This document shows, piece by piece, positions 35,187 through 46,398 of a DNA stretch of 64,000 bases. The DNA comes from Salvia splendens (taxonomy: Eukaryota; Streptophyta; Magnoliopsida; Lamiales; Lamiaceae), in NCBI RefSeq assembly GCF_004379255.2, contig NC_056048.1:2418001-2482000 (forward strand), written 5' to 3'. The notes below the pieces were generated by a model that saw nothing but the letters and a program-made list of their open reading frames with translations, searched no databases and was not told the DNA's origin. Every line of letters starts with the position of its first letter. Position 1 is the first letter of the stretch. Made by a program: the position numbers and the translations under genes.

Positions 35187-38100
35187 TCATGAAAGGAGTT
35201 CAACTGCGCAGCCAAGGGGCCATGCTGCTTCGATCCTCGAATCCTTGTACTCCAAATTCTTCACAAGAGTTATTTTCTTTGTTGGTTTGATGCCTGCACT
35301 CAACACACACACACACACACACACATTTATATGTTAAATTTCAATTAATCCACAAAAAAAATATATAACTATGATGAGAACATGTCTCTCTATAGAAAAA
35401 TTTGTGAATGTTGGTATTAGTTTTTTTTGCTAAAGTCATTAATTTTACAAGTAACATAATAAATCAAAGCTTGATATTTGTTCATACCATTTACAGAAAA
35501 TGGGCAAATCGTGCTTTGATTTTATGATATTTGTAAAACTAATGACGCCAACAATAGCGTGCACTCCCACGGATAATGCTCATATAAGACACGTACGTAC
35601 CGAAACCTTCAACGAGCAAAATATAGTCGTATACAAGATCCATGCATAGGTACGGCACATCATCATCTTTAAGGTGAGGAAATATAGTCTTGATATTGTC
35701 CACGCTGCCACTGCACGCTTTCTTTGCTGCTTTCAGGTATACATTTGGCCGAATGTGTGTTATATTAGTATTTGGTTCCACGATTCCAGCCTACATGCAT
35801 GAGGGGTAGTTTATATTACTATATATTCCCGTTTTTGTTAATGGCAAAAGTTGTCCATCTTAAAACTAATCTGTTCCCTCCGTCCGCGAATAGCAGTCCC
35901 GTTTACCATTTTAGTCCGTCATGAATAAGAGTCCTGATTCAATTTTACTATAAATGGTAATAGGGTCTCATATTCCACTAACCCATTCCACTCACATTTC
36001 ATTTAAAACTACTCCATATACAAGTGTAACTCATATCCCAGTAACTTAGGGTTACTGAATATTTCTTAAAACAGACTTCTGATGGCGGACGAAGGTAGTA
36101 ACACCTAGGCTTATATAGTAGTTTCAAATTCTTTTTTTTTCGATTTGGCTCGGTTCTACATAAATTGGACTTAGTCTGAAGTCCATATACCCTGAAGGGT
36201 TGGGCCAGTCAAAGATATATACCTCAATAGCTGTGTCGTAATAGTATGATGCAGCGTACAAGTTGTCAAAGCCGTCTCCACCTCCACCGTTCCAAACGCC
36301 TCCAAAGGAGCAGGGCTTGTTGGCGCAGGGCGCGTCCACCCTCAGCACTTTTCGTGCCTGCGCAACACAACCCAACAAGTTTGTGCCCGAACGAGGAGGT
36401 GTTGCTTTATAATCAACCCCGTTGTAGGAGTATGTCCCTGCTCAATATCACTATCATATAATCACTATACATAAGGATGAACTAATTAATTTTATTGCAC
36501 CTTGATAGCCATTAGTGATGCATGGATTTCCAGCACCGGAAAGGTTCAGATTTTGTGCACGAGCAGCCATCAACCCATAGTTGAGATAACTGCACGACAT
36601 GTAGTTAATAGTCACCATTTAATATGGGTATGTATGTTACGGACTCTAATGTTGTCCCTTATCGGTTTTCTAATAGATGTCGGTTTATGGATCAAATGGG
36701 TTCTCTCTCATAATAATAATAGACTAGTCTTCTAGGATAATTTCATGCTTAGTCTGTAACAATTCGTTGAGAAGCGCAACGACTCAGAGTGGTGACCTAC
36801 TATGTGATGGCCAGGGAAAGGAGTCAGTCATGCATCATGACCAACGAGAACGTTGGGGAGCCAACTCTACGTGGACCGTGGTTATATGGTAAAGAAGCAA
36901 AGTCATGACCAACATAGACTTTGATCCTTAAGGGGATCGATTGGTAAGGATTGATTATTAAAGATTAAAGACTCCAGTAAAAGGTCGATCACTAAGAACA
37001 CTAATGTTTTCCCGCCTACCAACGAGGACGTTAACCGTTAAGAAGGGTCAATTTCTAAGGACACTAGTGTTGTCCCACATACCAATGAGGATTTTGACCC
37101 TTAAGAGAGGGCCGATTGTTTTGTACTTTAGTGTTGTTCCAATAGTTCGTTGGTTGATAGACTGAATGAACTGTCGCTCTCTTGTTAGATTTGTTTTTTT
37201 TGAAATAATTCTTCTATTTCATTTAGAACAATATAGACTATATATAAATGAAAAAATACCTGTGAGAATAAAGGTTGTAATTAGTTCCAAGACCAAATCT
37301 ATTGGAGACATCATTTGAAGCTGCTGGGGCGTTGGCAGCAGCTTTGTCGGAGACAGCATATGCCATCTGTACTGAACCACCTCCAAGGTCTACCACTGCT
37401 ACCGTTTTCGAGTATTTTTTGCCTAACTTACCACTTAAATAGTTAAGGGCAACCTGCAATTTATTTCACCATACATCACATATTTCTAAATTTAATTCTA
37501 TGAGTACTTAACTAGAAATTGAATGATTAATTAGGTATATTTGCATACCCACATATAAGCACCTTCATCTGATCCATCGAGAACAGACACCCATTCTGGC
37601 TTGTAGCCGAGGCTCGATTTGCTCTTGAAAAGCTCGTTTACCTTCAATTAGCTCCAACACACCACTTAATCGTTAGCTTCGGTGCTAAACAATACGTTTT
37701 GGTCCATATTTATTGGTTCCGCTAAAATTAACGGTCAACTGCATTTTAAAGTTACATCTGCATAAAAAATCTATTTCGGCCTTCACATTAAGTGTGTTAA
37801 TGCAGTTGAACGTTAATTTTATATCGACGCAATAAATATGGACCAAAACATGCCTTATATAGGACCAAAAGCTAACACGTAATGTGTAGGATCAAAATGT
37901 TTTTTGGGAAAAATGTACGAGACCGATTTCGTGATTGTAAATTGTACACAAAATATTGTAAACACACAATTATGAACATTCGTGGCTGTGAATTGTAGAT
38001 AAAATAACATCAGTTTGCATTAAAAAGCATCATAATTGTGAATAAACCTAGGCAAGTATTAAAGGGGATGATAATTATACTATAATTTACGAAGTTTAGA

Positions 38101-39588
38101 GAAACTTGATCTTATAAGGTTTGATAACTAAATATTTAATCTCGAATGTTTAAATTTTTCTCATCTTTTCTGTGTGCAGAACTATGTCTCTCAGTGATGC
38201 TCAAACGAAGCCGTTTTAGTAAAATAAGTATTTTTTTTATTTTATTTATCTTCTCATTTTAACAAAATAACTTTGTTTTGAGCATCACTAGACAAGAACT
38301 CATTCCAAAAGAATAGTATTCCGAGCACATTTATCCATAAAGCTCAGTTGCCTCACACAATCGATATGACGGTATAAATCCCACATCAGATACCAGAGTA
38401 TGTAACAATATACCGCATTCAATATGTCTTGAGAAGCAGTTCCCGGTAGTAGGCGAAGACCGGCTGTCGCCTGCATAATACATGAATGATAATTAGGTAT
38501 GTGCGTGTGAAACTAATCAACGTAAAAATGGGTATACCCCGAGTCGAAGGGGTGTTGTAGCACGCAGTTGCTGGGGAATGACTTCTTCCGCTTGCTCTAA
38601 GAGGGGCTTCAATGAGTCTGCAGCAGCTTTGGGGTCTTTCTCATAAGAACTCAAACCTGGTTTAATCTGCCCACCACATTTATCTAATTAATCTCACTAT
38701 TAATGCAATAAAAAGAAAGGTAAATTGCTGAAAATACCATAAAAGTTAAATTCTAGTTCGTGTCACACTTATAAGATAGTCAGAAAAAACATGAAATTTG
38801 GCTAAAATTTCAACTCAAATTGTCTCTCATACCTTATCTATTTCTTTCTTTCTCTTTCTGCCTCATATTAGTACTTTTTCTTTTTTTGTTTTTTATCCCA
38901 TATTTTATTAATTCCGTATTAACACTTGTGTCGTCTACATAAAATAGTACTACAGATGGAGGGAGTAAAAAAAAAGGCGGAAAAATCATGAAATTTGGTT
39001 TAAACTTTGTCCGTGACACAAATTTTAAAAATCAGCCGCAAAAACCCATGAAATTTGGTTAAATTCCATGTCCCACACATTTTTAAAATCAGCCGAAAAA
39101 TCCATGGAGTTGTGAAAATTTTTGTTGAAATTGTATGGACGTCGAGAAATCACACGCATACATACATCCTCACCCGCCAGTGAGGTAGATAGACAATGTC
39201 TATTCATAAACAATTGTTGGCTGAAAAATATCTACAATATATTATGCACGCGTAAGAACAAATCTAAATTTCATGTTTTTTTTGCTGGTTTTTCAAGTTC
39301 GTGGACATACCAGAATTTGACCAAATTTTTTTGCGGTTGTTTCAACAATTTACCCCGAAAAGAAAAAGGAAAGGGAATAACGAAGAAACATACAGCCACG
39401 AAAAGCTCGTAGTCATGGCCGATTTGGAGGAGAGACATGTCGCGGTCGAATCGGAAGACGTGGACTCTGGAGCCGGTGCTTCCGGCGTCGAAAACAACGG
39501 CATATTTCTCCGGCTGCTCTCCCTCGTTAGGAAAGAGCGATAAGAGTAGCAGCAGCTTTGACACACTTGTCATCCACATTTTTCTCAC
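35187..39588 (-). CDS. Apyrase (GDA1/CD39 nucleoside phosphatase), copy 2
   Basis: A nucleotide-hydrolysing enzyme of about 422 residues, paralogous to copy 1. Exons in transcription order are 39588-39394, 38666-38538, 38470-38414, 37641-37549, 37453-37260, 36589-36501, 36437-36223, 35790-35601 and 35293-35187. All joins keep frame. The N-terminus is a hydrophobic signal or anchor ([10 protein letters not shown]). Conserved motifs are [42 protein letters not shown] and [11 protein letters not shown] at the C-terminus. No defect is seen. It has nine exons against seven in copy 1; the extra introns lie after TNGYQ and after VEGFG. Introns contain several small inverted-repeat elements. The same orientation and similar length suggest tandem gene duplication, with the gap now filled by transposons. 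Confidence 0.92.
35874..36100. mobile_element. Stowaway-like MITE in an apyrase 2 intron
   Basis: The left end carries TTCCCTCCGTCCGCGAATAG. The right end carries GGCGGACGAAGGTAGTA. About 225 bp, degraded ends, non-coding. Confidence 0.55.
36640..37160 (-). repeat. Inverted and tandem intron repeats related to those in apyrase 1
   Basis: The segment GCAACGACTCAGAGTGGTG (about 36776-36794) is the reverse complement of the CCACCACTCTGAGTCGTTAG unit at 17157-17176. TATGGATCAAATGGG pairs with the CCATTTGAT-TATAAA block there. Further right, ~70-bp units with AAGGGTCAATTTCTAAGGAC / GTGTTGTCCCACATACCAAT repeat imperfectly. Confidence 0.55.
37696..37846. mobile_element. Inverted-repeat MITE in an apyrase 2 intron
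   Basis: The left arm, TTTTGGTCCATATTTATTGG followed by AATTAACGGTCAACTGCA, is matched by an inverted right arm ending AATAAATATGGACCAAAA. About 150 bp, non-coding; superfamily not assigned. Confidence 0.6.
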
Positions 39589-40387
39589 TTTCTCTCACTC
39601 TCCCACAACTCCTGCATTTTTATGCTGCCCAACTACTTATTACACCTTTTTTGCAGGACATGAAAAACGTTTGTTTTCTGTCATCATCTTCTTTTATGAA
39701 GGTATCCCCACCTCAGATTTTTTGAAATAAAGGTGATGATAATGTAGACCATTTCCATATTCAAAAATCAAAATGACTCCATTTGGCAAATAATAGGCTC
39801 AGTTTGATTTGGCACAAGTAGCCTTAGTTTGATTTGACATGAGTTTTAAGAATTGTAATGGAAAATGAATAAAAAAAGATATAGAATGTGAGTCCTATTT
39901 TTATATAATGTATTAGTTTTATAATAAAATATGAGTAATAGTATAAAATTAGCAAAATGTAGAGTTCTTTTCCAAAAGTAGTAAAAAATAAATGGAACAA
40001 TTTATTGATTAGGCATGATATTATTCGTTGAAGCATATATATTTGATACGCGAAGAGTTTATCAATCAAATCCTTGCGAAATTCGATCCCAAAATCAATT
40101 GATGATACGAAGTTGTAGCTCGCTCAATATATAAATTAATGTTCTTCAATCTCACATTTTCGTTGTAGAACAATTCACTTGCGAATATAACATCATACTC
40201 CCTCTATCCCATTAAAAATGAAACATTTTTCTTTTTAGATTGTCCCATTAAAAATGAAATGTTTCCTAAAATGGAAACACGTCTATCTCTACTTTTCCAT
40301 CTCTCTTACTTTACTCTCTGTTCATTAACTCACAAAACAACACTACATAAAAACATGTGCCGATTTCCAAATGTTGCATATTTAGTA
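39589..40387. other. Apyrase 2 upstream region
   Basis: This is the 5' leader and promoter side of the minus-strand apyrase, then AT-rich DNA. A left MITE end (CTCCCTCTATCCCATTAAAA) begins near 40198 with no clear right partner. There is no gene. Confidence 0.4.
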
Positions 40388-40583
40388 CTCTCTCCGTCCC
40401 ATAGTGGATGCCACACTTGGGGATTGACACGAGATTTTAGGTGATGTTGTTTAGTGTGTTAGGTGGAGAGAGAAAATAGTATATTTATATTAATGTGAAA
40501 GGGAGCATTATCCAAAAAAGGAAATATGACATCTGGGACAAACTAAAAAAGAAAGTGTAACATCTATTATGAGACGAAGGGAG
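40388..40583. mobile_element. Stowaway-like MITE
   Basis: The 196-bp element starts CTCTCTCCGTCCCATAGTGG and ends ATTATGAGACGAAGGGAG. It is flanked by TA on both sides. Confidence 0.8.
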
Positions 40584-40599
40584 TATATATTTTCTCTTT

Positions 40600-42174
40600 C
40601 CCTATCTAAACTCATCCACATTCTTGTGTCAATACCGTCTCATTCATTCACTATCATGGGCCGCACTGCCGGCAAGATAGGCTTGATATTGGTCATGCGT
40701 TATGCGGTAAGTGTCAGCCATTGTGGCGGTGAAGTACATGGACATTAGGGAGGCCGGCGACCCTTGGGAGCCCGCCTGGCTTGATTCGCCTCGGCCCCTC
40801 CCTGCGCGAGCTCTAGCTGCCTTCGCCGCCTTGTTCCCTTGCGGCCGACGTCGTGTACCGGAGGAGCCCCCTGCATCAGATGTCGGGAACTCAACCTCTT
40901 GTGAGGCGCTGCCTTCCCCGCCCTCACTAGACGAGTATTGGCCACCCGCCGTGTGCTTCGTGCGTTTCAAGCTCGAGCCCGTGCTCGACTGGACACCGCC
41001 AGCCCACCTATCAAGCTCTTTGACCGACTGCCAAACATCGGCATGTTTGAAATCTTTTTTGGTGTCAGATTTAAAGACTCGCAAAGCCGCTCTCAGAATG
41101 TCGACTCCACTGGCTCCGCTTTGGTAATTCTCCGCTTCACGCTTGTAGATCCCACAAAATAGTGTGACATCTTTGTTGGTTCGCTCAAAATTACTGCGAA
41201 GCATCTTCAGGTTGCGGCGGAAGGTCCCCTTCGGCCTTTGCTTGTTGTATACGTTGGTGGCCATATCCCAAAAACACTTGCGGGTTTGTTGATTCCCGAC
41301 GATGGGATCGTATGACATGTCACGTCGATCCAAGCGTCGAACAGAGCCATCGTTTCCGCGGAGCTGTATGGATGACAGCCTAGGTCCTCTGCTAGCTCGT
41401 CCTCCTCTTCTTCCTCCTCGTTTCCGGATCCGCGACTGGCGAAGCTTCCACCGCCTCGTCCTCCTCCTCTGCTGGCTCGTCCTCCTCCGTCTCCTATTCT
41501 TCTAGCTCCGGCCGGAAGGTTTTTCGGAGTGTCTTCCTCCGGAATATTCTCCCTAATTTGAGATAATCCCTACGCTTTCTCATTCCTCGGGGCGGAGGGA
41601 CGATAGTATGCATGAACTGTGTTTGGTACGCCGGCGTCGACGAGCCTTGGGTGCCCGGCGACAAACCAGAACTGGAAGCACCCAAAACATTGTACATGCC
41701 CCCAGTCGACAAACGCGTTCAAGTCGAAGCCGCCCTCGCCGCCGGAGTTTCCGTCACCGGACATTTTTGCAGAAATTGGAGAGGAAAGAGAGATGATATG
41801 ATAGTGATGAGAAGAAAAAAAGATGAGAGATAGTGTGCTTGCGTGTAAAATGAAAGATGTAATGTGATTATTTATAGAATAAAAAAAATATTTTTTTACC
41901 GTTTAAAAATTTTAATTTTAAACTTTTTTTTCAGAAAATCAAATTTAAAAATAAAATTATTGCGTTAGCATGACGACGCCCACTCGCTGGCCGGCGACTG
42001 GGCGTCACGCTTTGCGCCAGAGCTCGCCACGTGGCGCTGGCGCGTGGCAAGCTGGCTTGCCAGCTTCATCGAGGCGGAGGGCTACGGGGCACGATGGGAG
42101 TGCCGCATCACTGTTTCGATGCGGGCTCGTCTCGCCGAGACGAGCCCGAGCCCGCATCGAGACAGCGGATGCTC
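40600..42174 (-). mobile_element. PIF/Harbinger element remnant, reverse orientation
   Basis: The right end, GGATGCTC at 42167-42174, followed by TTA, is the inverted GAGCATCC terminus of this family. It carries a Myb/SANT-like coding remnant on the minus strand and a GC-rich palindromic end (about 41985-42170), like the element at 18574-20336. The left terminus is not recognisable. A weak ACTCATCCACA at about 40610 could be its decayed remnant. Confidence 0.65.
40644..41764 (-). pseudogene. Frameshifted Harbinger Myb/SANT-like ORF1
   Basis: The minus-strand coding sequence is broken into at least two frames: an N-terminal part at about 41764-41494 (start MSGDGNSGGEGGFDLNAF, then a shift into GGMYNVLGASSSG) and a C-terminal part at 41333-40644. 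The C-terminal part has CFWDMATNVYNKQ, NLKMLRSNFERTNKDV, a Lys/Arg/Ser stretch and RRRPQGNKAAKAARA. The same RRPQG(R/N)K-type basic motif occurs in the intact ORF at 19014-20024, so it is a diverged relative. The frameshift makes it non-functional as it stands. Confidence 0.65.
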
Positions 42175-42357
42175 TTATTCAGCATCACTCCTCTGCATAA
42201 TTTATGCTGTCCAACTTTTGCTCGGACCCACCTCTATTATTGCTGCGAGACGAGCCCAAGCCCGGAATCGATGCGGACGCTCTTATTCATCATCACTCCT
42301 CATATCCTGCATAATTTATGATGTACAACTTTTGCTCGGACCCACCTCTATTATTGC
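42134..42357. repeat. Tandem duplication of Harbinger end plus flank
   Basis: Copy 1 is about 42134-42243 and copy 2 about 42244-42357. Each contains ~40 bp of transposon end (GAGACGAGCCC ... GGATGCTC or GGACGCTC), then TTATTCA and ~70 bp of flank ending GACCCACCTCTATTATTGCT. Confidence 0.85.
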
Positions 42358-43107
42358 TAACGCTTTATGTCATGTTGCCACGTAAGTGATGTTACACCAT
42401 TGCCAGTTCAAAGTTATTACCACTACCATCCAAAACAGCTTTAATTCACTGATCAAAATGCTAAATATATATGGGCTGAAAATACAGATTATAGTCTTGT
42501 ACAAGATGGCCAGTCCAATATCTTCTTTAGCATAGTTTTCTTGCTAATATACGGATATGTTCCAATTTGAAAGCGGAGATTTGTTTTGTGTTTCATGGAT
42601 TGCAACTGCCCAATTTGATGTACTATCTCTATTAACTGTCGATTCATGATGCAATGGATTCGTGAATTAACAAAAAACAAAATGTCGAATCACTATTACT
42701 TTATTACACCATTTACTTTACTCTCTTTCTATGTTTTCTACTTTATTCCTCTCTCCTACTTTTCAATACAATTTCTTAATTTCTATATCCAAAAATTTTG
42801 TCTCAACTTAGTTGGGATTGAAGAAATAGTACTCTTGAATTTGGACTCGATTATGGTTCGTCACATGCATATGGAAAGGAATTCCATTGTCAATTTTTTT
42901 TATCAAATTTGTTAGCCTTGTATTCGGGCTTTGCCCACTTGTCAGAAACATTCTTCATCTATAGATTCCTGGTCTCAATAGTTGACTCTTGAATTAATTT
43001 GCCTTGTATTTGGGCAAACTGCTTTGCCCGCTTTTCTTATAAAAAAACAAAGATATTGTACATGACAATATGAAGATAGTGACAGATATTTTGTAAAAAA
43101 AAAGTGG
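42358..43107. other. AT-rich spacer
   Basis: No gene or intact element is seen. The right end probably contains the 3' UTR of the minus-strand PPR gene. Confidence 0.35.
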
Positions 43108-44370
43108 TTAATTAATGAAGCTAGAAGCCCTAATCTTCCTCACATTTTGTGCAACCATCAACCTCCTTATCCCTTCCGCTTCACTCACTCTCCCACTTAA
43201 CAAATACAACTGAGATAAAAGTGAGTAAACCCCTCCATCCTTATCCGGCCTTATCACACTCATCACCTTATCCACCACTCTATCAACCACTCCCATCTCC
43301 TTATGCAACATACACGACGACAAAAACGAGCCCCAAACGACCGCGTTCGCCTCGTACGGCATCGTTTCGATCACCTCGTACGCCTCTTGCAAAAGCCCTT
43401 TCTTGCCATACAGATCCACCATGCATCCGTAGTGCTGAATTTTCGGCCGTCTGATCATCCTAAAACACCTCCGGCCCTCGTCGACCATCCCGGCCCGCAC
43501 GCACGCAGTCAGGACGCCTGTGAACGTCACGTCGTTCGGCTCGACCCCGGATTCCCTCATCTGCTCGAACACGGCCAGGGCGTCCTGGCCGCGCCCGTGC
43601 TGCGCGGCGCCGCAGATGAGGGACGTCCACGAGACCACGTTGCGGTTGGCGTCCCTCATCGCGGCGAATACGGTCGCGGCGCTCGTCAGGGCACCGCATT
43701 TCGCGTACATGTCGACCAACGAGGCGCCGAGCTCGGCGTTGAGGTGCCATTTGTTTTTTATAATGAATGTGTGGGTGGATTTGCCTAAGGGCAATCCGAC
43801 GGAGCAGAGACGGCCGCAGGCGGAGAGGATCGGGCCGAGGGTTAGCTCGTCAGGGGCGAAGGCGGTGACGGCGGTGGTCGTCATGAGGCGGAAGAGGGAG
43901 AGGCCGTCGTGGAGGAGGGAGTTGTGGATGTAGGCGGCGATCATGGAGGAATAGGAGGATTGGTTTCGTTGGGGCATTTCGTCGAACATGTGGCGGGCGG
44001 CTCTGATTTGGGCGCGGCGTGAGTGGGCGGTGATCATGATGTTCCAAGTGACGGGGCTGCGTTGGGGCATTTCGTCGAACATAAGGCGGGCGTCGGAGAA
44101 TTGGGCGGGGGCGTAGAGGGAGAGGAGGCAGGTGGCGACGTGGAGGTGGGCGGAGAAGCCAAGTTTGAGGAGGTGGGCGTGGAGGTGGCGGGTGTGGGGG
44201 AGGCTGGTGGAGGATTTGAGGGCGGAGAGGATGGAAAAAGAGTCGATGCGGGTGTAGAGTTGGAGGGGAGAGCAAGACTCCGCCGCCGTGTTTATAGAAC
44301 TCGAATATAGTCGCCGTCGCTGGTGGCGGCAGAGCAGCCGCATCTCCACACTTAGATAGCTGTTTTTCAA
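43108..44370 (-). CDS. Pentatricopeptide repeat protein, PLS class (organellar RNA factor)
   Basis: An intronless 420-residue frame. The N-terminus is basic and Ser-rich (MRLLCRHQRRRLYSSS from a second Met at residue 10), consistent with a mitochondrial or plastid targeting peptide. Tandem PPR units follow, recognisable by LMFDEMPQRSPVTWNIMI, HMFDEMPQRNQSSYSSMIAA, VDMYAKCGALTSAATVFAAM, VVSWTSLICGAAQHGRGQDA and VEPNDVTFTGVLTACVRAG. It ends in a short E-type region (VVWGSFLSSC ... VYSLLSQLYLLSGRVSEAEG) and stops at SSFIN without a DYW deaminase domain. PLS proteins of this type take part in organellar RNA editing or splicing; the target is unknown. Its GC content is higher than the surrounding DNA. 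It looks intact, though shorter than many PLS proteins. Confidence 0.9.
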   Translation of the reverse strand: MKNSYLSVEMRLLCRHQRRRLYSSSINTAAESCSPLQLYTRIDSFSILSALKSSTSLPHTRHLHAHLLKLGFSAHLHVATCLLSLYAPAQFSDARLMFDEMPQRSPVTWNIMITAHSRRAQIRAARHMFDEMPQRNQSSYSSMIAAYIHNSLLHDGLSLFRLMTTTAVTAFAPDELTLGPILSACGRLCSVGLPLGKSTHTFIIKNKWHLNAELGASLVDMYAKCGALTSAATVFAAMRDANRNVVSWTSLICGAAQHGRGQDALAVFEQMRESGVEPNDVTFTGVLTACVRAGMVDEGRRCFRMIRRPKIQHYGCMVDLYGKKGLLQEAYEVIETMPYEANAVVWGSFLSSCMLHKEMGVVDRVVDKVMSVIRPDKDGGVYSLLSQLYLLSGRVSEAEGIRRLMVAQNVRKIRASSFIN

Positions 44371-44908
44371 ATTTAAATAATGCTACATTTTTTTAGTACA
44401 CACCATAAAATGATTAAATGGGAGGGATGTCTGGTTAATAATGATTAAATAGTGCTACATTTTTACTACACATTTTCTAGTTAAAATTAGAAGCCACCAT
44501 CTGCAAGGAGATTTTCGGCCTTAATCCGTAAACCCGGTTGAGTAGGAATAGTCGAATTCAGTCAAAAGCGGATTCGGTACACCTTTGGTCAAACCAAAAA
44601 AATTAGAAGTGAAATGACGGTTTGGTTGTATTTTTACAATCACTTCTCACGTGCTGAACCAAAACTTGTACATCGGTTATAATAGTCTAGTTCCAGTTAA
44701 TTTTTTTGAAATCATAGTCTAATCTCCCATTTTTACTCAAAACATGAAAAATCTGCTTTTAAACTAGGATCGGAACCAAAACTGAAACTTCCATTTCATT
44801 TATTGGATCAGATACAATTCCAATTTTTTCCGGTTATAGAAAATGGATTTGTTTATCATAAAGAGATTGATCGCATCCAACCTTAATTGTTAATTGAACA
44901 TGTATAAA
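44371..44908. other. PPR upstream region, AT-rich
   Basis: The leader of the PPR gene, then a short direct repeat (AATGCTACATTTTT... at about 44382 and 44450). There is no gene. Confidence 0.35.
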
Positions 44909-45106
44909 TTATGCCTTGATTCGAGTGTGGAAAGCATTTCTTTTTACATATTCATGGAATTCTGAAAATTCCAAATATTTCAAAATTAGAGAGGTAAGAA
45001 TTTTCTGAATGAACCGAGCTCCTTCGTATACGATTGGGAGTCCATTGATAAAAACAAAGCCCAAGAAAAGGCCCATCAAGAAATCCGGCAGGCCTGCCAA
45101 TGCCAT
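44909..45106 (-). CDS. Possible small membrane protein ORF
   Basis: This 65-residue frame has one likely membrane helix near its start (FLMGLFLGFVFINGLPIVYE) followed by an amphipathic, weakly basic tail. I do not recognise it. The surrounding DNA is intergenic, no introns or promoter can be argued, and chance ORFs of this length are common, so it stays a candidate only. Confidence 0.2.
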   Translation of the reverse strand: MALAGLPDFLMGLFLGFVFINGLPIVYEGARFIQKILTSLILKYLEFSEFHEYVKRNAFHTRIKA

Positions 45107-45386
45107 TGCTTCATTAGTTTATATTAAAACAATGACGTATTAAATTAATTTCTTAAATAGCATAAATGAGTTGTAACTAATTCAGTTACCTTCCAATTTA
45201 TATTTTTTTTATATCTCATAATTTTAAGGATTACTCTATTTTACCGTTTAGAGAAATTTAATAGATTGAAAATTAATAGCGATTATAACTTTGTAGTGAA
45301 AAGTTTACTCAATTATCAATACTTGCAGGGTGCATAGTATAATTTATAGTAATACTCTATTCCATGGGTGCAATTTGCTAAAAATA
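45107..45386. other. AT-rich spacer
   Basis: Nothing recognisable. Confidence 0.3.
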
Positions 45387-46398
45387 CTCCCTCCGTCCCC
45401 AAAGAGTATGAACTATTTCCTTTTTCGTTCGTCACTAAAAAGTATAAATTTTCTAATTTTGAAAATTTCAAACAACATACTACCCTACACTACACATCAT
45501 TTTATTTACAACTTATACCATTACCATTAACGCTCAGCGACGAAGCCACATTGGGGCCTGGGGGGCCACTGGCCCCCCAACTATTGAAATTATGTTCGAG
45601 TCTGGGAAAAGTATTTTACCTTCCCTTTTTTTATTTATTTTATTTCCTCGAGAGAACTTGTTTTAATTATTCTTTAATATTGATATATACCATTTGTATC
45701 GACTTTTGAAAGCTTTATCACTTATTAAATACTCTACTTTATTTATAGTCCATTTTTTAATTTAGTACTTTATTCTGGCAAAAGCATTTTTCTTCCCTTT
45801 TTTATATTTTATTTCCTCAAAATAGTTTATTTCAGTTACTCTTGAATATTGATATATACCATTTGTATTGACTTTTGAAAGCTTTATCACTTATTAAATA
45901 CTCTACTTTATTTATAGTCTATTTTTTAATTTAGTATTTTATTTATATTGTAGTAGTTATTATTCTTGCTACTCTGTTTTTTAATAATTTAATTATGGTA
46001 ATTATTTATCATTCTAGTCAAAAAAATATATTTTAAATGATAAATATGTAATTATTTTAAAACACAAATGCATGGCTAGTCTATTTTTTAAATCACAAAT
46101 CTTTGATTATTTTAAAACATAAATTGATCAAAAAATACGGAGAGCTTTACAGAAAGGATACTGTAAGATTTCGAATAATGAATATATGTGAAAAATGATA
46201 TTATATGCTTCAAACGATCGTAAAAATGTTATTAAAAGTAGCATTTAAGATGCAGATATGGTCATTTTCACGACATTGTGCAATTTTGACGCCGGAGTTG
46301 ATTTTTACTGAAGTTGTCGTATATATCTCTAGTTTCTAACAATACAATCTATATCATTACCATCTTTATCTCCCACTATTCCTTAGGGACGGAGGGAG
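45387..46398. mobile_element. Stowaway-like MITE split by a ~0.75-kb insertion
   Basis: The left ~145 bp match the intact MITE at 57304-57580 (CTCCCTCCGTCCCCAAAGAG through TTATACCATTACCATTAA). The right end CTTAGGGACGGAGGGAG is flanked by TA like the left. Between them is unrelated sequence from about 45532 that begins with a GC-rich palindrome (GGGGGGCCACTGGCCCCCC) and contains a ~173-bp tandem duplication (about 45605-45777 and 45778-45945). Confidence 0.6.

Noticed and set aside
40600..40640. ACTCATCCACA as the left terminus of the reverse Harbinger element
   Set aside because: It differs from GAGCATCC at key positions and the adjacent TAA does not match the TTA at the other end. Kept only as a possibility.
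43460..44275. Arg/Pro-rich ORFs overlapping the PPR gene
   Set aside because: These are alternative frames of a GC-rich real gene.
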